DNA of 64,000 nucleotides from Flaccisagitta enflata (Eukaryota > Chaetognatha > Sagittoidea > Aphragmophora): positions 93,744,001 through 93,808,000 of the forward strand of contig OZ231127.1 in assembly GCA_965153355.1 (NCBI GenBank), given 5' to 3'. This document shows positions 58,005-64,000 of this stretch, one piece after another; position 1 is the stretch's first letter, and every line of letters begins with the position of its first letter. A program made the position numbers and the translations under genes. Under the pieces are notes generated by a model. The model ran no database searches. It saw only the letters and a list, made by a program, of their open reading frames with translations, and was not told the DNA's origin.

Positions 58005-58951
58005 TGGCAAAATAAAAAAAAGACAGTAATTTTCAAAATGATATTTTGAACTCATTTTTCAGAGCAGCTTTATAATTTTTTAGACTTTGATAGTTTGTCC
58101 AATTTGCTACCTGGTAAAAAAATCAGATTTTGATAGTTGATTTTTGCGCCTCTAGCATTGAGTTTTGCAAAATTTGTCAATTGAACCATCGCCGAATAGG
58201 TTTCAGTTTAGATCTAATTTTGAAAATTTACTGTGAGCTCAACTTTTAGAGCAAGATCAATATTTCTGAGATGGTGATAGCAGGTTAAATTGTTGACACA
58301 GCAAAAAAATTGGAATGAAAAAAATGTATTTTTGTACCTTCTACATCAATTCTTGTAAAATCTGTCAAAAATGGATATCAATACTAGAGTTTTTATTGGA
58401 GGTCTATTGACAAAAATTGATGATACCGATGTAAAAATACACTTTTTTGAGTTCTGATTTTTTGCTGTGTCAAAAACTTATTATACTATCACAAACAAAA
58501 AAAGATGTGAAGCTACTAAAAGAAATGAATATTTGAAATCATTTCTAGATAAATGTGTTTTTGATTTGACCATCCAACCTCAACTGATTTTACAAAAAAT
58601 GATGTTGCAGCTACAAAAATAAACTTTTTTGAGTTCTGATTTTTTCGCTGCGTCAGAAATTTGACATGCTATGACCATCTCAAAAATTTTGATCTTGCTC
58701 CAAAAATTGAGCTTACAGTCAATTTTCAAAGTTAGGTCCAAACTGAAACTAAAACCAACTCGGCGATTGTTCAATAGACAAATTTTGCAAAAATCAATGC
58801 CATGGATGCAAAAATCAATTTTTTCCAGATCTGATTTTTTTGCTAGGTAGCAAATTTGACAAACTATCATGGTCTAAAAAATTATAAAGCTGCTCTAAAA
58901 AATGAGTTCACAATATCAATTTGAAAAGTACTGTCTTTTTTTATTTTTCCA
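58005..58951. mobile_element. 947-bp foldback MITE, TA-flanked
   Basis: Left TGGCAAAATAAAAAAAAGAC, right end complementary TCTTTTTTTATTTTTCCA, with TA at 58003-58004 and 58952-58953. The arms pair almost to the centre near 58460-58480 (TCATTTTTCAGAGCAGCTTTAT with its complement; GCTACCTGG/CTAGGTAGC; TTTGCAAAATTTGTC). It starts 58 bp after the stop of the CUB-like ORF. Confidence 0.82.
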
Positions 58952-59017
58952 TACTTATTATGAAATCATGTTACTAATTCAAGAATAATTAGAAATTCAG
59001 GTTGATATAAAGAATTC

Positions 59018-59078
<61 letters not shown>
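59018..59078. repeat. (GA)n microsatellite
   Basis: About 30 GA units, pure. Confidence 0.97.
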
Positions 59079-59081
<3 letters not shown>

Positions 59082-59170
59082 CCAATACAACTGTTTTCTA
59101 TGGGGGGCTTAGCGCTGAGTTGCGGGGCCCTTAGGTAGTGCCTCATTAGCCTCTTTAATCCGTGACAGGT

Positions 59171-59262
59171 AACGTTGTGACGTTGTGACGTTGTGACATT
59201 GTGACGTTGACGTTGTGACGTTGTGACATTTTTAATCCGTGACAGGTGACGTTGTGACGCTG
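59171..59262. repeat. GACGTTGT short tandem repeat
   Basis: About eight copies of GTGACGTTGTGAC-like 9-bp units in two groups separated by ATTTTTAATCCGTGACAGG. Confidence 0.8.
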
Positions 59263-59266
59263 AGAT

Positions 59267-59402
59267 TTGTCAGTGGTGACGGGCACAACGAAGAAGGTGG
59301 ATTCGAAATTGTCTATTCAGTCAGACTCGGAGATGCAGACAGATGCGTCAACAGCACGGATGGATTCTTGTGTGGAGACGAAGATTGTATTAGCAGGTGT
59401 AG
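59267..59402 (+). CDS. Possible short coding exon (weak)
   Basis: An open frame, VVTGTTKKVDSKLSIQSDS then EMQTDASTARMDSCVETK, has ordinary amino-acid composition before it enters the (GT)n tract. A possible donor G|GTGTAG is at about 59396. No domain recognised. May be chance. Confidence 0.2.
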
Positions 59403-59430
59403 TTTATTATGAACAGCATTCTATTGCTTC

Positions 59431-59670
<240 letters not shown>

Positions 59671-60598
59671 AAGCCATGCAAAGCAAAAAATAGTTACCGC
59701 ATCTCTTAAGCATGTTTTCCTCACAGAATTGTTACGTTTTGGCGTTTTTTCATGCAGAATTGATTTTTTGCCAAAACAATCAATTAGTGCAATTGTTTTG
59801 ATAAGTATTACGGATGAAATCTATGGTTAATTTATCTCTGATATACTGCAGTTTGTGTGTAAATGAGCAGGGACAGTGGGGACAAACCACCCATGTATAA
59901 AAAGTAAATCTTTTGAATTTAAGTGGAAAAGCAAAAACGACAAAACAATGTTTATGCATGTACTTTCTTACAATTGAGCATATATGATATTGTTTTGATG
60001 AGAAAATCGAAGAAAAGAGAAGCGGCGACATAAATTTTGGCTGGGTTGGTGATGCAAATTCCCTGTTAAGGTGAAAAAAGCTCAGTGTTACCGATGGATG
60101 GTTGGAGGAATGGACGAGTAGATGAACGGAAAGACTAGTAAGCGGTCAAAAGAAGTTATTTTAAGACAATTGTCCTTAAAAACTTTAAGAGGCCATAAAT
60201 CTGTAGTAATTGTCTGATTGAGCTGTTCTTGTAGTCTAGGATAGGTAAAATTTTCTGCTGAATCCAATGGTCTGGGTTAGAACACTCTAAATTGATGTCT
60301 TCGTGCACTTTAATTTCACGAGTTATTTTTTTTTACAGAAAGATATGCTCAAGAAATTAGGTATGATTTAATTACGTTAAATACAAAAAATAAAGTTTGG
60401 GAAATGAAATTAAAGTAACAAAAATTAATCCTCCAGTTTTAGCCGGTTTTGCTCGGAAGGTACAGTACCTTCATCATCATCCGAGTGAAAATTTCCAAAG
60501 GCGTGAATAATGCCTTTCTGACATCCTAACTTGAGTGAGATGAGTAATAACGGTAACTTGGGCAAGCACACTGTGTGGTTTTGTTGGGCTTTCGACAG
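59671..60598. other. No gene recognised
   Basis: AT-rich sequence. GGTACAGTACC at about 60459 is a short palindrome. Confidence 0.4.
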
Positions 60599-60822
60599 AA
60601 TGCAACCCTACGGACGCCGATCAAAGGTTGGAAGAATTAGAGGATACGAAGGACCTACTAGACGCGAATGGGAAAGGGCGACGAAACAATAAATATTCCG
60701 CTCGCAAAACTAATCAACGGTTAAGATTATGCGACATTCAGCATCTTGGAGACTTAAGTTGCGACATTAATATGTTTATCCATACCATGAATGACCTGAT
60801 TATTGTGAGCAAGCTAAGCTGA
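60599..60822 (+). CDS. Possible terminal coding exon, unknown product
   Basis: A possible 3' splice site, GGGCTTTCGACAG, ends at 60598. The frame then reads ..CNPTDADQRLEELEDTKDLL, continues through KGRRNNKYSARKTNQRLRLC and ends DLIIVSKLS at a TGA (60820-60822). AATAAA follows at once at 60821-60826 or so, a possible polyadenylation signal. Composition is ordinary and charged, unlike the surrounding repeats. No family recognised and no upstream exon was found. An orphan exon of a larger gene, or decayed gene debris, are both possible. Confidence 0.35.
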
Positions 60823-60896
60823 ATAAAAAGAGCTTAGAACATATTGCATCAAACATAGTCTAGCTTAAAAGCAAATGATGCTGCAATATTCAAAAA

Positions 60897-60975
<79 letters not shown>
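60897..60975. repeat. (GA)n microsatellite
   Basis: About 38 GA units, pure. Confidence 0.97.
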
Positions 60976-60976
<1 letters not shown>

Positions 60977-61109
60977 ATGAGTACAACACGTCATTTGTTT
61001 TGATTTTTTTTTTCATAATATACAAAACTCGACTTTAATCAAAATCAGTACAAAAACAAAATCATTATTATCATTTACACGTTTGAATTGAGATCGCCAT
61101 TCAACTCCA

Positions 61110-61962
61110 TTTACATCAAAGGGGGGGAACCATTTTGGGCCGAATTTCGGACTAGAGTTAACACTTAAACCACTATAGTCAGATTCGGACTTGAGTGGAA
61201 TTATTTCAGCGTAGCTAAGCTTTTTGGAAGAGAGTAGCTAGGCGTCACGATACGAATAAAATGACCAAGTCCATGATAAGATGACAATCTTTATTGCCAT
61301 AATGACACGAGGAAATGACACGATAAAAGACGAATGACACGATAGGCACGAGGGGACACGTCAAAAGCTGTAAATAGAGACGATTAAAACCATTAGACAT
61401 TTGCCAATTGGCAACTTAAGGATAAACGATATAACTCAAGGATTACGCAATTAACTCAAAGATTAAAGCAATGACACTTACCTACTGCACAACCCTTACC
61501 AACTTCGAAATACTAGAGCGCGACATCGCTTATAAAGACTCATAATTACACGGAAATTAATGACAACCAATCACGAGACAGATTGCAAAATGATGACAAA
61601 TCACGAGACAGATCTACGACCATGCGACGTAATGACCAATGACAAAGCGTACTATAATATGACAGAGCTTAAGCCGCACAGAACGATAAAACGAAGGGAA
61701 AGTGCAACTAAGAATATAATACCCCCACCTTAGAATCTTATAAAATAAATTCTAAAAATCTTGATCAAATAAAACTAAAAACATAATAGAAATACAATGA
61801 CAGCAATCAAATACTACAATAATTTTTGTTTGGTTTTCTCAAACGCTAAAAATAATATTTGTTGGGTTTTCTGGATAAAATTATAAAACTTCACATGACA
61901 CAATAAAACGATGACTTGCAAATTGTTTGTGACGACGCCGAAATAGATTAATGCCACTCAAC
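61110..61962 (-). mobile_element. Probable 3' LTR region of the BEL/Pao-like element
   Basis: On the minus strand, the ORF end overlaps a purine tract GGTGGGGGCG (about 61963-61972), followed by TGAGTGGCATTAATC, a plausible TG start of an LTR. AATAAAG on the minus strand at about 61290 could be a polyadenylation signal. The distal LTR boundary was not determined because the second LTR is outside the window. Confidence 0.4.
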
Positions 61963-64000
61963 GCCCCCACCATCAAAGACCAACTCCGTCACCTTGCTGT
62001 CACTCTTCAAGATGAGAATAGCCATCTGAATGTCCTTATCAGACAACCAATTGGACGACGAATGTTGAGGCACCAACTTGTTGACACCACTGGGAGGAGA
62101 TTCTTCGGAATGGCGCAGTTCAAACCCAATGAACCACGCAAGCGAACTGGAATCAAAACGGATGGAAGGCACCAGCGCCGGACATGAATGGGCCAGCAGC
62201 AATGGATAGCAATCCTCAGCAATGGTGGGGTACCATGCCAAGAAATGCCACCCTGATGGACGATCGACATCACCGTGGCCAAAGCCGGCGATGGACTTGA
62301 ATCTTGACTTCCGCAGACGGTGACAGCGGCCTTGAAAGCACTGCCTGAGGACTTCCACTGATGCACGCTCCTTGACCCGAGAGCGACGATGATACTTGAA
62401 ATGAACGGATCCAGCTTGATAATAGCTAGATGATGACGTTGTTGACTGTTGAATGCTTCCATCAGCTCTCATATTGGTGTGAGAGTCTTTCTCTTGACCA
62501 GACTCATCAGCTTGAACTTGAGCATCTTGAACCTTGATTGAGCGAGGTAATGGTAAAATTGAAAAATTAACCTTGGGTAGGATGGGTGGGTTACCCACAT
62601 AAGAGACAGGATTAACAGTAGGCGCAAACTTGCATTGATGAGACAATCTTTCAACCAATGGATCACTACTTTCCTGAACTTGAGAGGGTTTCTCGTTGAT
62701 GACTGCCCCCACCGTATCTTCTTTAGGGACGGGCAAGGCTGACAAATCTTCAGTGACCTTCGGTTGAGGAACTTCACCCCCACCACTTTTCGGCGGGAGC
62801 CACTCTTGACGAAATGTATCTCCATCTTGATTAACAGAGAGGCATGCGGACCATGCGGATTGGGACCTGGGGCTTCCAGTCGGTCCCATAATGGCCCAAC
62901 CAAAAGAATTTCTTATAGCAATTGCAGAAGAGTTATCATGACATCGAGTTTCAACATGTGCAAAAGCAGGAGCCAAATCAGTACCAATAATGAGATATAC
63001 TTCAGTCTCAGGCAACTCTTTCAACTTAACATCCTTCAAATGGTCATACTGATTGATATGTGCCTGGCGAGCGATGTGGGACGAGTTGATTGGGAGATCC
63101 TCGACGACAAACACTTCCACATCCTTGATGACGAAGCTAGGATCCACTAGTGACTGAATGGAGATTTGGGCCACTTCCCGCAACCCAGATGTTGACAATC
63201 CAACACCATTCAAAGTGACTTGAATTCTCCTAGTCTGGATCTTGAACCTTTGCTGAAAAGCCTTAGAGATTAAAGTCTTGTTAGATCCTGTATCAAATAA
63301 TTCATAAACATTGGCTGAATGACCATTAGGAAGTGTAACTTTCATTGGATAAATTGGGCGAAAGAAAAAATCCACTTTTGAGTCAATAGCGGAAATGTCC
63401 ACTTGCCTGGTTGGACAATTAGCTACTTTGTCACCTGGGTTGTCCAGAATGACAGGGTTGGCACCACAGCTAGTAAGAACAGCATTATTCACCACCTGTT
63501 CACTTGAAACTTGAGATCCAGATAGCTGAAGTAGACGACCTTGGACCCCAGAACTGGCTACTGTTGACGTCGCAGAGTTGGCAGCAGTGGTCGAGCCGCT
63601 AGTTTGAACGGAAGACTGATTGGGATAAACGGGAGAACGATGTAGAAGGGTGTTGTGCCCAAAACGTGAACAAATAAGACACTGAATCTGTTCAGGACAT
63701 TCACCTACACGATGGCCGCGGCCTAGGCATTTAAAACACAGCCTTTGCTTGAAAATGAAATCTTTCTTCTCAGGCAAACTCAACTGACTAAATCGCGGGC
63801 AACCATCAAGGAAATGCGCGTCAGAACAGTAAATACAGACGGCACTTAGCTGAGAGTTTTGACGCTGAAACTGGAGAGCGGTCGGGGCCAAGGCAGGGGT
63901 TTGCTGCTGGGCAGTCTGCAGCACTTGCTGTTGCTGTGGTACGCGCTGTTGTGACCGATGGGCAGGGGTAGTTCCTTGAGCCTCCACCACCGCGACGTTG
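61948..64000 (-). CDS. BEL/Pao-type retrotransposon gag-protease ORF, partial, apparently lacking RT
   Basis: Open from the window edge to a TAA at 61948-61950, about 680 codons visible, with the N-terminal gag part outside the window. Three Cys/His knuckles: C52-C55-H59-C64, C85-C88-H93-C98, C104-C107-H112-H117 (numbered from residue 1 at 63990). Then a DUF1758-type aspartic protease from about 215 to 390, with the catalytic D-T-G at 233-235 in YELFDTGSNKT and later LIIGTDLAPAF and NSFGWAIMGP. This knuckle-plus-DUF1758 arrangement is typical of Pao/BEL polyproteins. A normal element would continue into RT, RNase H and integrase. Here only about 290 further residues follow, without a YxDD box, before the purine tract and LTR-like sequence. 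It is therefore an internally deleted or non-autonomous copy. Confidence 0.8.
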   Translation of the reverse strand, partial: NVAVVEAQGTTPAHRSQQRVPQQQQVLQTAQQQTPALAPTALQFQRQNSQLSAVCIYCSDAHFLDGCPRFSQLSLPEKKDFIFKQRLCFKCLGRGHRVGECPEQIQCLICSRFGHNTLLHRSPVYPNQSSVQTSGSTTAANSATSTVASSGVQGRLLQLSGSQVSSEQVVNNAVLTSCGANPVILDNPGDKVANCPTRQVDISAIDSKVDFFFRPIYPMKVTLPNGHSANVYELFDTGSNKTLISKAFQQRFKIQTRRIQVTLNGVGLSTSGLREVAQISIQSLVDPSFVIKDVEVFVVEDLPINSSHIARQAHINQYDHLKDVKLKELPETEVYLIIGTDLAPAFAHVETRCHDNSSAIAIRNSFGWAIMGPTGSPRSQSAWSACLSVNQDGDTFRQEWLPPKSGGGEVPQPKVTEDLSALPVPKEDTVGAVINEKPSQVQESSDPLVERLSHQCKFAPTVNPVSYVGNPPILPKVNFSILPLPRSIKVQDAQVQADESGQEKDSHTNMRADGSIQQSTTSSSSYYQAGSVHFKYHRRSRVKERASVEVLRQCFQGRCHRLRKSRFKSIAGFGHGDVDRPSGWHFLAWYPTIAEDCYPLLLAHSCPALVPSIRFDSSSLAWFIGFELRHSEESPPSGVNKLVPQHSSSNWLSDKDIQMAILILKSDSKVTELVFDGGGVEWH

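Overview
This is a repeat-rich eukaryotic nuclear window, most likely from an invertebrate animal. Four things point that way: non-LTR retrotransposons of restriction-like-endonuclease (RLE) type, a BEL/Pao-type gag-protease ORF, CUB- and mucin-like protein sequence interrupted by microsatellites, and a tRNA-derived SINE. There are no bacterial operons, rRNA genes or CRISPR arrays. The short elements that combine a (GTCY)n/(ACGG)n microsatellite, variable core repeats and a terminal palindrome resemble the pearl and HINE (Helentron-associated) elements described in bivalves and Drosophila. A mollusc or another marine invertebrate is therefore plausible, but the sequence does not settle it.

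Layout. 1-5.4 kb: simple repeats, a 16-bp minisatellite and small TA-flanked MITEs. 5.4-8.6 kb: a MITE, a possible first exon of an acidic membrane protein (minus strand), a long GT/GA/GACA tract, a LINE 3' fragment and a HINE-like element with three internal minisatellites. 9.5-13.9 kb: a 4.4-kb foldback element with a 993-bp MITE nested inside. 14-26 kb: MITEs, HINE-like copies and a 21-bp minisatellite that stays open in several frames. 26-31 kb: nested TA-flanked inverted-repeat elements. 32.3-34.4 kb: a 5'-truncated RLE-type LINE with an intact remaining ORF. 35.4-37 kb: a Ser/Thr/Pro-rich exon on the minus strand ending at a consensus splice donor. 37.5-38.3 kb: a tandem tRNA-SINE multimer with a target-site duplication. 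38.5-42.3 kb: nested HINE-like copies and a 1.5-kb 13-bp minisatellite inside one of them. 42.6-44.6 kb: an R4/Dong-like RLE LINE bounded on both sides by (CT)n. 45-53 kb: HINE-like fragments, a 10-bp and a 38-bp minisatellite, and a 485-bp (GTT)n tract. 53.8-55.4 kb: an almost perfect palindromic MITE, a 271-bp TIR element and a GGCCTGA-type repeat. 56.4-57.9 kb: an ORF for a membrane or secreted protein whose CUB-like domain is split by Thr-rich and Asn-run sequence. 58-61 kb: a 947-bp foldback and a possible terminal exon. 61.1-64 kb: the 3' part of a BEL/Pao element that appears to lack reverse transcriptase.

Host genes are sparse: three or four candidate exons, none identifiable to a named gene. 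The remainder is mobile-element and satellite sequence. Most long open frames in the window are low-complexity translations of microsatellites and are not annotated as genes. Boundaries of the TA-flanked elements were read by eye from both arms and are base-level. Boundaries of minisatellites and fragments are approximate.
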